64,000 nt of DNA. Origin: Geopseudomonas sagittaria (lineage in GTDB: Bacteria > Pseudomonadota > Gammaproteobacteria > Pseudomonadales > Pseudomonadaceae). The position numbers and the translations under genes are program-made. Below the pieces are notes generated by a model. The model saw only the letters and a list, made by a program, of their open reading frames with translations, was not told where the DNA came from and did not search any database. Positions within the stretch are counted from its first letter, which is position 1. Each line of letters begins with the position of its first letter. Location of the stretch: the NCBI RefSeq assembly GCF_900115715.1, contig NZ_FOXM01000004.1, forward strand, positions 124,001-188,000, given 5' to 3'. This document shows, piece after piece, positions 54,701 through 62,455 of this stretch.

Positions 54701-55517
54701 CCTGAAAATCGCCTGCGGCCACTTCCGCACCAGCCGCGCCGACTACGAGGAATATCGCAGCCTCGGCAGGCAATACGGCAACCTCGACCCCAGCCGCCAC
54801 TTCCTCGCCCGCGCTTCCGGCAACTCGATGAACGGCGGCAAGCAGCCGATCCGTGACGGCGACTACCTGCTGCTGGAAGTGATCGGCAGCGACAGTGCCG
54901 GCAAGATCACCGGCGAGATCATGACCATAGAGCGCCAGGACGAATCCGGCGACAACCAATACCTGCTGCGCAAAGTCCTCAAGGACGCCAACGGCCAATA
55001 CCGCCTGCGCGCCAACAACCCCGACTATGCCGACATTCTGGTCAGTGCCGAACTGCAGGAGCAGCTGCGCACCTTCGCCCGCCTGAAAGCGATCATCGAC
55101 CCGCTGCAGATGCAGGTCGGCCAGCGCTTCATGCGCGAGGATATTCCGCCGTTGTTCGGCGCTGAATTCAATGCCGGTAGCTGGAACAGCGGGCATGTGG
55201 TGATCGCCGAGCGTAATGTCCATGTGCTGTTGGTCACCCTGAACAAACAGGGCAAAGCAGAAGACCTGCGCTATCAAGACCACTGGATCGACGAGCGCCA
55301 CTTCCACTGGCAAACGCAGAACCAGACGGCGCCCGACAACAAACGCGGCAAGGAAATCATCAACCACGCGGCGCTGGACATCGATCTGCATCTATTCGTG
55401 CGGGAGAACAAGCTGGAAAACGGCAAGGCAGCGCCGTTCCGCTACTGCGGCAAAGTGCAGTACCAAAGCCATAGCGGCAGCAAGCCGATGAGCGTGGTGT
55501 TTGCGCTGGAGGGCTAA
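51708..55517 (+). CDS. Multidomain methyltransferase-PLD nuclease-SF2 helicase-S24-DUF3427 protein
   Basis: This single 1269-residue polypeptide has five parts. Residues 1-~190 form a class I SAM methyltransferase (motif I DAGCGAG at 43-49). Residues ~205-385 form a phospholipase-D-like nuclease (H296-x-K298, then IGSSNISRQAL). Residues ~395-720 form an SF2 helicase (Walker A K423 in ATGLGKTW, D507-E508 in VVDEFHHA, LTATPDR, and QQLGRGLRKAD). Residues ~1030-1110 form an S24/LexA-like peptidase (S1040 in ASGNSMNGG, K1089 in LLRKVLK). The C-terminus is DUF3427, ending KVQYQSHSGSKPM. Proteins with PLD, helicase and DUF3427 are known in bacteria and suspected in defence. The start is GTG with CGGAG upstream. 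It appears to stand alone. Confidence 0.9.
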   Translation: MSSTDAYYSRHAQQFIADTLDVDMQGLHAPFLAELPASAHILDAGCGAGRDALAFQQLGHTVSAFDASAPLAEHASQLLGQAVPVRRFAEVDEVERYDGIWACASLLHVPASQLPDAFARLWRALKPGGVLYCSFKLGSGERLHHERHFTDADEARLAAWTEHLPGLTRTQCWTSTDQRPGRSEQWLNALLHKATRKLVTGGDEHPFLPHLCAAIHQAHRVDLAVAFIKTTGLRLLLPDLLESLQRSESKLPPAQVRILTSDYLDVTDPEALRLLMLLAEQGAQVRVYQSSGSSFHLKAYLFSGRGWGRAFIGSSNISRQALQQGLEWNYRIDYPGDHGYLEAQRRFDELFDHPRCAELSDAWIDEYEQRRIQPTQSFEPGSTESEPPPTPSKVQREALQALSATRTEGYLRGLVVLATGLGKTWLAAFDVKQMGARRVLFVAHREEILNQAAATFARIQPSARIGFYRGQQRDSQVDILCASVQTLGKAEHLERFRPQHFDYLVVDEFHHASAPTYRSLLQHFAPAFLLGLTATPDRTDNADILALCDDNLVYQSDLFCGVTEKLLVPFHYYGIFDSDVDYQGIPWRNGRFDPELLGNKLATLGRARHALSTWRLHAQQRTLAFCVSTRHADFMADYFRKQGVRAAAVYADSQLSRGEALEQLSGGQLQLLFSVDLFNEGVDLPAIDTVMMLRPTESKILFLQQLGRGLRKADGKDKLVVLDFVANHQSFLHKPMALMNRSMNHRQLAEFARKAERGQLELPEGCFVNYDLQFIDFLKSLDSASVQSDYRSLREVLGRRPSLTEFYRSGASLPDMRRQHGHWFALIASEEAELPEIERQLITKHGDFLRELETTAMTKSYKMVLLEAFQELDGWREAVELAQLAERSWQVLQRRRPLLGDLPEEFQGAKQMPGDWLRYWKKNPIDAWTGGRYFSVEQGLFIGNLVVAETAIAPLTDMVQELVDYRLTTYAARTAPIPDNVHQLPSHLQQVELAYFPSLKIACGHFRTSRADYEEYRSLGRQYGNLDPSRHFLARASGNSMNGGKQPIRDGDYLLLEVIGSDSAGKITGEIMTIERQDESGDNQYLLRKVLKDANGQYRLRANNPDYADILVSAELQEQLRTFARLKAIIDPLQMQVGQRFMREDIPPLFGAEFNAGSWNSGHVVIAERNVHVLLVTLNKQGKAEDLRYQDHWIDERHFHWQTQNQTAPDNKRGKEIINHAALDIDLHLFVRENKLENGKAAPFRYCGKVQYQSHSGSKPMSVVFALEG

Positions 55518-55610
55518 GCGTCAGAGCTTGGTCCGCTTATTCGCGCCACACGCAAAGCCTGATCCCTGCACCAAAATGGCAGCGATTTCGCCTTGAGTTT
55601 TTTCGCGGGC

Positions 55611-55648
55611 AAAAAAACCGAAGCCCCTTTGTATTAGGGGGCTTCGGT
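55611..55648 (-). terminator. Terminator between the helicase gene and the lipoprotein gene
   Basis: ACCGAAGCCCC (55617-55627) pairs with GGGGCTTCGGT (55638-55648), 11 bp with a 10-nt loop. Read on the minus strand it is followed by seven T (55611-55617), making a strong terminator for the lipoprotein gene that ends at 55659. It may also stop the helicase transcript. Confidence 0.88.
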
Positions 55649-55658
55649 CGTTCCTGCG

Positions 55659-56054
55659 CTACTCGGCCACTTCGAGCCGATAGGTTATCTCTACATACTG
55701 CCCCACGCACTGAGTGCCGAAGGTGCTGGCGTAAAGCAGCACCTTGTAGGCTCCGACCTGCTCCGGGACGCCGCGAATAAAGCCGTACTTTTCGCGCTCG
55801 CCGTGAACGATGTTCAGACCTTTCGGCAGGGGATGTTCAGGATCATCGAGAATCCTCCCAACCGGGGTGCTCGCATTGATGACATCGATCCGCACGTCAT
55901 ATGCCGAACCTACCTTGGCGACAGGCAGGTTCTTCGGCATGAACTCAGGTGTAGGGCGCATTGCACAACCCACCAGGACATTGCCCAGCATTGCTGTCTC
56001 GCAACTGGCCAGCAATATGGTCAATCCGATGATTGGGAGCGTTCGGAGGTTCAT
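55659..56054 (-). CDS. Small lipoprotein, candidate immunity protein for the adjacent PAAR effector
   Basis: This 131-residue exported lipoprotein has a signal peptide and lipobox LASC (Cys18). The mature part has no recognised family; it has several cysteines and a beta-rich look, with GLNIVHGEREKYGFIRGVPE and VGAYKVLLYAS. It starts 26 nt after the PAAR effector gene in the same direction, the usual place for an immunity gene. A periplasmic lipoprotein would be well placed to block an effector acting in the periplasm. The role is inferred from position. Confidence 0.65.
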   Translation of the reverse strand: MNLRTLPIIGLTILLASCETAMLGNVLVGCAMRPTPEFMPKNLPVAKVGSAYDVRIDVINASTPVGRILDDPEHPLPKGLNIVHGEREKYGFIRGVPEQVGAYKVLLYASTFGTQCVGQYVEITYRLEVAE

Positions 56055-56080
56055 CTACCTTTGTCCTTGGCATAAGTGTT

Positions 56081-57391
56081 TTAGGGGATTCGACTGAAAA
56101 CCTTGCCCCCGAACACATCGCCGAGCAGTTGTCGCACAGTAAACCCGCGTGTCACTTGGTGCCCCAGACTTCCCCACGAAAACAAGCGCGAATCGGTGAT
56201 CTGCTCGTTGGCAGGAGTGGTTACAGTGATAGCGCCGCTACTCGTCTTGGGCAGGTCTTCCCAGACAATCCAATGGTTCTTACCCGCGCCTATGCCGCCT
56301 TCCACCATCGATGCGCTTACAAGGGATACCACATGGTGTTGCGACCCCAAGTAAGTGAGCAGCTCCAGGAGTCCCGACAGGCTGATACTAGCGGGCTGGA
56401 TATTGCTGAAAACCTCGGTGGCGCCTGCGCGAATGAACCAAGACTCGATAGTCCATGGAAGCGTGATTCCGGGGACCTGATCATCGGGCGAGTCGTATTC
56501 CATCAGGTTGTTTTCGCTGTCACGCAGGCTGGCCAGCGATATCCAGTCGATGGCCAAGACTCGATCTCCCTCTCTGCGATAGCTCAAATTCTTGGGATTC
56601 CGGCAACCATGACTTGGTTTGATGTGCAGCGAACCGATGGTGGTCTCCCCTGTTTCCCACAGCTCGGTTATTGCTTGGGTGTAAAGGTCGGGCCTGTCCA
56701 TGAGCAGTGCATAGAAGAACGCCGCCGGGCCGCAAAGGCTCGTGTCCGACTGATGCGGATAGGTGGGGACGAACGTCGAGCTTGTCATGTTCTGCCCGTG
56801 AGCTCTCGCCACTCGGACTTTCAACTGCTCGATGATCTTGCTCTTTTCGAACGGGTCGGTAGGTGTGCCCATCGGATTGGCTGGATCGTTGAAAACCCGG
56901 ACCGCGCTCTGTCTGTTCTGGAAGTCACTCAGGATCTGCGCCGCTGCTGTGAGAGGGTCGGGCGGGAGTGCTGCAGGTACCGATGCCTGAGTGGGCGCTA
57001 CAAAATGGGAGACCATCGTGGATGCGGGAATGGAGACTCCCCGGACCGTCACCATAGGCGGTGTTGTTGGCGCCGAGGACAGGTTGGATGGTGGCGTGAC
57101 TGGGGCCAGGACCACCGTATCTCCAATGATCACCGTCCCCGATCCACCGATGATTACGCCGCCGTGGTCGCTGGTACTGCCCACTAGCGCGGCAGGCATA
57201 CCGTTGATGAAAACGGTACTGGATACCGCCCCGGAAATAGCACCGCCGCAGGCCGTTTTATCCCACATCCTGGCTGCCGGCAGACCGTCGAAGATGACGT
57301 CAGGCGAGCCTGTCGCGACTGGGTTGGTGCCATGGCCTGGCAAGGGGCAGGAGGTGGGGTCCGATTGGCGAGCCGCCGGTTTTCCGCTCAT
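56081..57391 (-). CDS. PAAR-domain type VI effector with papain-like cysteine-protease C-terminus
   Basis: This is a 436-residue protein. Residues 1-~95 form a PAAR tip domain (SGKPAARQSDPTSCPLPG, VIFDGLPAARMWDKTACGG and GGSGTVIIGD), which caps the VgrG spike of type VI secretion. After a Pro/Ala linker, residues ~200-430 look like a papain-fold or C39-like enzyme, with C220 in SLCGPAAFFYALL, H373 in KNHWIVWED and an acidic residue at 378-379. This suggests peptidase or peptidoglycan amidase activity. No T6SS structural gene is nearby. The start at 57391 has GGAG upstream. GC content is clearly lower than average, suggesting transfer. Confidence 0.82.
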   Translation of the reverse strand: MSGKPAARQSDPTSCPLPGHGTNPVATGSPDVIFDGLPAARMWDKTACGGAISGAVSSTVFINGMPAALVGSTSDHGGVIIGGSGTVIIGDTVVLAPVTPPSNLSSAPTTPPMVTVRGVSIPASTMVSHFVAPTQASVPAALPPDPLTAAAQILSDFQNRQSAVRVFNDPANPMGTPTDPFEKSKIIEQLKVRVARAHGQNMTSSTFVPTYPHQSDTSLCGPAAFFYALLMDRPDLYTQAITELWETGETTIGSLHIKPSHGCRNPKNLSYRREGDRVLAIDWISLASLRDSENNLMEYDSPDDQVPGITLPWTIESWFIRAGATEVFSNIQPASISLSGLLELLTYLGSQHHVVSLVSASMVEGGIGAGKNHWIVWEDLPKTSSGAITVTTPANEQITDSRLFSWGSLGHQVTRGFTVRQLLGDVFGGKVFSRIP

Positions 57392-57487
57392 TGGTAACGC
57401 TCCCTGTATGAAAGAGCAGATCGTCACCCCGACCTATGCGCAAAGTCTTGCGCACCTGCACTCAGGCGATCAGAAGTGCGCGCAATT

Positions 57488-57928
57488 TCACACCCTTTCC
57501 CCCGTCAACAGCAGGGGATCCGCCTCAAAATCACTGGCCAGCTTCTGTACATTGCCGAACAGCCGGTCGAGCTGATCGCCGTCGCCAACCCACCAGCGCT
57601 GATCTGAAGAGAGCGGGATCCAGCCCAGCAATGGAAGACCGGGCCGCGCCACCTGCTCGCTTGGCGTGGACCTGCCCGACCAGTCCTGACCCGGTAAATC
57701 GCCGGGACTGCCGTTGTAAACCACGAAGCCGCCCCCGACCAATCCCAACCTACCTGCCCCCCGCAAGAGAGCCCGAATACCAAGGGGGCGAACCAAGCAA
57801 AACACCCGAATAGCCCTGGCTGAGGATGAGCGGCACATCTGCGTCGTACAGACAGCTGCAGTGCTGACGCCAGCCAAGTCGAAGAGATCGCCAAGAAGCT
57901 GTGACCAAATCGGGGGTATCAACCCCAA
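57488..57928 (-). other. Unassigned low-confidence open frame beside tRNA-Thr
   Basis: A 146-codon minus-strand frame is open here. Its last ~80 codons look more protein-like (LPLLGWIPLSSDQRWWVGDG) than the first half. Another frame upstream (57750-57947) also has plausible residues, so this could be a frameshifted remnant of an acquired gene. No family was recognised and no ribosome-binding site was seen. The stretch 57392-57975 has no other gene. Confidence 0.25.
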
Positions 57929-57933
57929 AAACG

Positions 57934-57959
57934 AAAAAGGCCCGCATCGCTGCGAGCCT
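57934..57959 (-). terminator. Terminator after tRNA-Thr
   Basis: AGGCTCGCA and TGCGGGCCT (minus strand, 57938-57959) pair with one mismatch and a 4-nt loop, followed by TTTTT. It lies 17 nt past the tRNA. Confidence 0.8.
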
Positions 57960-57975
57960 AAGTCGTTGATTTATA

Positions 57976-58051
<76 letters not shown>

Positions 58052-58109
58052 AATGGGTCGGGATTATAGCGATTGGCGCGCCGGAGTAAACCCGGAAATG
58101 CCTGAATCC

Positions 58110-58937
58110 TCAGGGATTTGCGTCACTCCGCGGCGCAGCTCGCACAAACTCCAGGGCATGCTTCAGGCTCGCGGTGGACAGTTCGCCCAGGTGGCTGTGG
58201 CGCAGCTGGCCGTCTGCGGCGTAGAACAGGGTGGTCGGCAGGGCGCGCGAGCCGGCGAGCTGGCCGAGGTGGCTGGTGCCGTCGAGCAGCATGTCGTGGT
58301 CGCTCAGGCCCTGCGCGGCGAGGAAGCGCGCCACCTCGGCGGCGCCTTCGCCCTGGTTGACCAAGAGGAAGCGCACCTCCGGCTCGCTCTGCCGGGCGGC
58401 CAGCAGCACCGGCATCTCGCGCCGGCACGGCGGGCACCAGGTGGCCCACAGGTTGACCACCAGCGGCTGGCCGGCCAGTTCGGCCAGTTGCACCGGGCGG
58501 CCGGCGAGGTCGTGGAGGACCAGTTCGGGCAGGCGGCTGCCGCGTTCGAGCTGCTGCAGGGCCAGGCTGCCGAAGCCCCAGAGCAGGCCGCCGGCCAGCA
58601 CGCCGGCCGCCAGCGGACGGCGCAGCAGCGGGCGCCGCCAGGCGTAGCCGAGGCCGACCAGCAGCGCGCCGAGCAGGCCGGGCAGCGCCAGGAAGCCACC
58701 GTCGCGGATGTCGAGCATTCGCCAGGGCGCGGCGGCGTAGTCGCCGGCGTACTGCGCGACGAAGGCCAGTCGCGCCAGCAGCAGGCCGCCGAGCAGCATG
58801 GCGAACAGCGCCGGCTCCGGATCGGCGCCACGCCGGCGCCCCACCCACCAGCCGCAGGCCCAGGCGACGGCGAAGGCCAGCAGCAACAGCATGGAGCGCA
58901 CCGGCAGGGCCAGCGGGCCGAGATCGAAGGTCAGCAT
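58110..58937 (-). CDS. TlpA-like thiol-disulphide protein with N-terminal Lgt-like membrane domain
   Basis: This is a 275-residue membrane protein. The first ~130 residues have about four hydrophobic segments and resemble the membrane part of prolipoprotein diacylglyceryl transferase, including LLGGLLLARLAFV and DIRDGGFLALPG. Residues ~135-275 form a periplasmic thioredoxin of the TlpA type with active site WATWCPPC (C168, C171) and a cis-proline in RALPTTLF. It probably reduces or repairs disulphides in the periplasm. The start at 58937 fits; an earlier one at 59000 adds residues without similarity. It faces away from the rml genes. Confidence 0.88.
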   Translation of the reverse strand: MLTFDLGPLALPVRSMLLLLAFAVAWACGWWVGRRRGADPEPALFAMLLGGLLLARLAFVAQYAGDYAAAPWRMLDIRDGGFLALPGLLGALLVGLGYAWRRPLLRRPLAAGVLAGGLLWGFGSLALQQLERGSRLPELVLHDLAGRPVQLAELAGQPLVVNLWATWCPPCRREMPVLLAARQSEPEVRFLLVNQGEGAAEVARFLAAQGLSDHDMLLDGTSHLGQLAGSRALPTTLFYAADGQLRHSHLGELSTASLKHALEFVRAAPRSDANP

Positions 58938-59067
58938 CGGCCCTCCGGGGCGGCAGGCGGTGGCATCGGGTATCCTTGTCGGAGCGAGTCGGGCGGCCAT
59001 CTTCGCCCGCTATGCGTAGCGGAGCCAGCCCGGCGCCGTTACCGGAAATGACCTGCGGAGACTGTCC

Positions 59068-60132
59068 ATGCGCATCCTGCTCACCGGCGGCGCCGGCTTC
59101 ATCGGCTCGGCGCTGGTGCTCCAGCTGATCCGCCACGGCGGGCATGCGCTGCTCAACCTGGACAAGCTGACCTACGCCGGCCACCTCGCCTCGCTGCGCG
59201 AGGTGGCGGACGAGCCGCGCCACCGCTTCGTCCGCGGCGACATCGGCGACGCCGCGCTGCTCGCCCGACTGTTCGCCGAGTTCCGCCCGCAGGCGGTGGT
59301 GCACCTGGCGGCCGAGTCGCACGTCGACCGCTCGATCGACGGCCCGGCTGCGTTCATCCAGACCAACCTGGTCGGCACCTTCACCCTGCTGGAGGCAGCG
59401 CGCGAGCATTGGCGCGGCCTGTCGGCGGCGGAGCAGGCGGCGTTCCGCTTCCTCCACGTATCCACCGACGAGGTGTTCGGCGACCTGGCGCCCGGCGCGC
59501 CGCCATTCGACGAGGGCACCCCCTACGCGCCCAGCTCGCCCTACGCGGCGAGCAAGGCCGGCGCCGACCATCTGGTGCGCGCCTGGGGGCGCACCTACGG
59601 CCTGCCGGTGCTGCTCGGCAACTGCTCGAACAACTACGGCCCGCGCCAGTTCCCCGAGAAGCTGATCCCGCGCCTGCTGTTCAACGCCCTCGCCGGCCGG
59701 CCGCTGCCGCTATACGGCGACGGCCTGCAGGTGCGCGACTGGCTGTACGTCGAGGACCACGCCCGCGCCCTGCAGCTGATCCTCGAGCGCGGCGCGCCGG
59801 GGCAGAGCTACCTGGTCGGCGGGCAGAACGAGCGCAGCAACCGCGCGGTGGCCGAAACGCTGTGCGACCTGCTCGAGGAGCTGGCGCCGCACAAGCCGGC
59901 CGGCGTGCAGCACTACCGCCAGCTGCTCCAGTCGGTGCCCGACCGCCCCGGCCACGACCGCCGCTATGCGGTGAACCCGGGCAAGCTGATGGGCGAGCTG
60001 GGCTGGGCGCCGCAGGAGAGCTTCGACAGCGGCCTGCGCCGGACCGTGCAGTGGTACCTGCAGCACCGCGACTGGTGCAGCGAGGTGCTCGCCGACCACG
60101 ATCCGGCGCAGCGTCTGGGGAGCGGCGCATGA
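59068..60132 (+). CDS. rmlB: dTDP-glucose 4,6-dehydratase
   Basis: This 354-residue cytoplasmic short-chain dehydrogenase makes dTDP-4-keto-6-deoxyglucose on the dTDP-L-rhamnose path. It has the NAD motif [29 protein letters not shown], the STDEVFGDL catalytic Asp-Glu segment, the YAASKAG active-site Tyr-Lys, and [17 protein letters not shown]. It starts the rml operon, with a 4-nt overlap to rmlA. The order rmlBACD differs from the rmlBDAC of P. aeruginosa. Confidence 0.97.
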   Translation: MRILLTGGAGFIGSALVLQLIRHGGHALLNLDKLTYAGHLASLREVADEPRHRFVRGDIGDAALLARLFAEFRPQAVVHLAAESHVDRSIDGPAAFIQTNLVGTFTLLEAAREHWRGLSAAEQAAFRFLHVSTDEVFGDLAPGAPPFDEGTPYAPSSPYAASKAGADHLVRAWGRTYGLPVLLGNCSNNYGPRQFPEKLIPRLLFNALAGRPLPLYGDGLQVRDWLYVEDHARALQLILERGAPGQSYLVGGQNERSNRAVAETLCDLLEELAPHKPAGVQHYRQLLQSVPDRPGHDRRYAVNPGKLMGELGWAPQESFDSGLRRTVQWYLQHRDWCSEVLADHDPAQRLGSGA

Positions 60133-61001
60133 AGGGCATCGTGCTCGCCGGCGGCAGCGGCAGCCGCCTGTATCCGCTGACCCTCGGCCTGTCCAAGCAG
60201 CTGCTGCCGGTCTATGACAAGCCGCTGATCTACTACCCGCTGTCGGTGCTGCTGCTGGCCGGCATCCGCGACATCCTGATCATCACCACCCCCCACGAGC
60301 GGCCACTGTTCGAGCGCCTGCTCGGCGATGGCAGCGCCTTCGGCGTGCAGCTGAGCTACGCCGAGCAGCCGCGCCCGGAGGGCATCGCCCAGGCGCTGCT
60401 GATCGCCGCGCCCTTCATCGGCGACGACGAGCGCATCTGCCTGATCCTCGGCGACAACCTGTTCCACGGCCTGCACTTCATCGCCGCGCTGCGCCAGGCG
60501 CTCGGCCGCCCCGGCGCCACGGTGTTCGGCTACCAGGTCAGCGACCCGGAGCGCTTCGGGGTGATCGCGTTCGACGCTGCCGGCCGCGCGCTGTCGATCG
60601 AGGAGAAGCCGGCCCGACCGAAGTCGCGCTACGCGGTGACCGGGCTGTACGTCTACGACCGCCGTGCCCTGAGCATCGCCGCGAGCCTCAAGCCCTCGGC
60701 GCGCGGCGAGCTGGAGATCAGCGACGTCAACAACGCCTACCTGGCCATGGGCGAGCTGCAGGTCGAACGCCTCGGCCGCGGCTTCGCCTGGCTGGACACC
60801 GGCACCCACGACAGCCTGCTGGAAGCGGCGCAGTACGTGCAGACCATCGAGCATCGCCAGGGCCTGAAGATCGCCTGCCTGGAGGAGATCGCCCTGCAGC
60901 AGGGCTGGATCGACCGCCAGCAGCTGGCCGCGCGCGCCCGCCTGCACGGGCAGGGCAGCTACGGCCAGTACCTGACGCGTCTGCTGGAGGAGTCGACATG
61001 A
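60129..61001 (+). CDS. rmlA: Glucose-1-phosphate thymidylyltransferase
   Basis: This 290-residue cytoplasmic enzyme makes dTDP-glucose from dTTP and glucose-1-phosphate, the first step to dTDP-rhamnose. It begins with the nucleotidyltransferase motif [16 protein letters not shown], followed by [45 protein letters not shown] and the C-terminal [13 protein letters not shown] complete the pattern. It overlaps its neighbours by 4 nt on both sides. Confidence 0.97.
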   Translation: MKGIVLAGGSGSRLYPLTLGLSKQLLPVYDKPLIYYPLSVLLLAGIRDILIITTPHERPLFERLLGDGSAFGVQLSYAEQPRPEGIAQALLIAAPFIGDDERICLILGDNLFHGLHFIAALRQALGRPGATVFGYQVSDPERFGVIAFDAAGRALSIEEKPARPKSRYAVTGLYVYDRRALSIAASLKPSARGELEISDVNNAYLAMGELQVERLGRGFAWLDTGTHDSLLEAAQYVQTIEHRQGLKIACLEEIALQQGWIDRQQLAARARLHGQGSYGQYLTRLLEEST

Positions 61002-61549
61002 AGGCGATCGCCACCGCCCTGGACGGCGTGCTGATCCTCGAGCCGCGGGTGTTCGAGGACCCGCGCGGCTGCTTCTTCGAGAGCTGGAACGCGCGCACCT
61101 TCGCCGAACTGACCGGCAGCGCCGCGGCATTCGTGCAGGACAACCATTCGGTCTCGCACCGCGGCGTGCTGCGCGGCCTGCACTACCAGCTGCCGCCGGC
61201 GGCGCAGGGCAAGCTGCTGCGCGTGGTGCAGGGGGCGGTGTACGACGTGGTGGTCGACCTGCGCCGCGGCTCGCCGAGCTTCGGCGGCTGGCTCAGCGTC
61301 GAGCTGAGCGCGGCCAACCAACGCCAGCTGTGGATTCCGCCGGGCTTCGCCCACGGCTTTCTCAGCCTCAGCGACCACAGCGTGACCCTGTACAAGACCA
61401 CCGCCTACTACAGCCCGGAACACGAACGCTGCCTGCGCTGGGACGATGCGCAGCTGGCCATTCCCTGGCCACTGGATGGCGCGCCGCTGATCTCCCCGCG
61501 CGATGCCGCCGGGCTGAGCCTGGATGCTGCCGAGGTATTCGACCGATGA
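60998..61549 (+). CDS. rmlC: dTDP-4-dehydrorhamnose 3,5-epimerase
   Basis: This 183-residue cytoplasmic cupin enzyme epimerises dTDP-4-keto-6-deoxyglucose. It carries [15 protein letters not shown], the catalytic His-containing [32 protein letters not shown], and [14 protein letters not shown]. It overlaps rmlA and rmlD by 4 nt each, a tightly coupled gene set. Confidence 0.96.
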   Translation: MKAIATALDGVLILEPRVFEDPRGCFFESWNARTFAELTGSAAAFVQDNHSVSHRGVLRGLHYQLPPAAQGKLLRVVQGAVYDVVVDLRRGSPSFGGWLSVELSAANQRQLWIPPGFAHGFLSLSDHSVTLYKTTAYYSPEHERCLRWDDAQLAIPWPLDGAPLISPRDAAGLSLDAAEVFDR

Positions 61550-62415
61550 AGATCCTCCTCCTCGGCGCCCACGGCCAGCTCGGCCGCAGCCTCGCCCCGC
61601 TGCTGGCCAGCTTCGGCGAGCTGCAGGCGCTGAGCCGCGCTGAACTGGACCTCGGCAACCTGGCGGCGCTGCGCCGCGTGCTGCAGACCGAACGCCCGCA
61701 GCTGGTGGTCAACGCCGCAGCGTACACCGCGGTCGAGCAGGCCGAGCGCGAGCCCGCACGCGCCTTCGCCCTCAACGCCGAGGCGCCGGCGGTGCTGGCC
61801 GAGGAGGCGGCGGCGCTGGGCGCCTGGCTGCTGCACTATTCCACCGACTACGTGTTCGACGGCCGCCTCGGTCGCCCCTACCGGGAAACCGATGCCTGCG
61901 CGCCACTGAATGTCTACGGCCACAGCAAGCTGAGCGGCGAGCAGGCCATCGCCGCCGCCGGCGGGCAGCACCTGATCCTGCGCACCAGCTGGCTGTACAG
62001 CCGCCACGGCGACAACTTCCTGCTCACCATGCAGCGCCTGCTGCGCCAGCGCGCCGAGGTGCGCGTGGTCGCCGACCAGTTCGGCAATCCGACCAGCTGC
62101 GCGGCCCTGGCCGCCGTCAGCGCGGCGCTGGTGGCGCGCATCGCCGCCGGCAATCCCGGCCCGGGCGGGCTGTACCACGCCAGCTGCAGCGGCGCGGCCA
62201 GCTGGTACGACCTCGCCCAGGCGATCGCCGCCGACCTGCGCGGCCACGGCGAGACCTGCGCGCACCTGCTGCCGATCGCCGCCGCCGAGTATCCGAGCGC
62301 GGTGGCGCGCCCGGCCGACTCGCGGCTGGACTGCAGCGCGCTGGCGCGCGACTGGGCCGTGACGCTGCCCGACTGGCGCACGGCGCTGGCAGCCTGTCTG
62401 GCCGGCCCGGCCTGA
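61546..62415 (+). CDS. rmlD: dTDP-4-dehydrorhamnose reductase
   Basis: This 289-residue cytoplasmic reductase makes dTDP-L-rhamnose. The NADPH motif is LLLGAHGQLGRSL. NAAAYTAVEQAE, HYSTDYVFDG, and the YGHSKLSGEQAI active-site Tyr-Lys are as in the family. It is the last gene of the operon. dTDP-rhamnose would be used for lipopolysaccharide or other rhamnose-containing products; the transferases are not in this window. Confidence 0.96.
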   Translation: MKILLLGAHGQLGRSLAPLLASFGELQALSRAELDLGNLAALRRVLQTERPQLVVNAAAYTAVEQAEREPARAFALNAEAPAVLAEEAAALGAWLLHYSTDYVFDGRLGRPYRETDACAPLNVYGHSKLSGEQAIAAAGGQHLILRTSWLYSRHGDNFLLTMQRLLRQRAEVRVVADQFGNPTSCAALAAVSAALVARIAAGNPGPGGLYHASCSGAASWYDLAQAIAADLRGHGETCAHLLPIAAAEYPSAVARPADSRLDCSALARDWAVTLPDWRTALAACLAGPA

Positions 62416-62455
62416 GCGCTCCATAATGCCGGCAGACTCCCTGCCGACCGCCATC

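Noticed and set aside
57750..57947. A small minus-strand gene starting MRAFFVFGVD beside tRNA-Thr
   Set aside because: Its start codon lies inside the tRNA terminator stem, there is no ribosome-binding site, and the frame ends in a region where another frame looks equally plausible.
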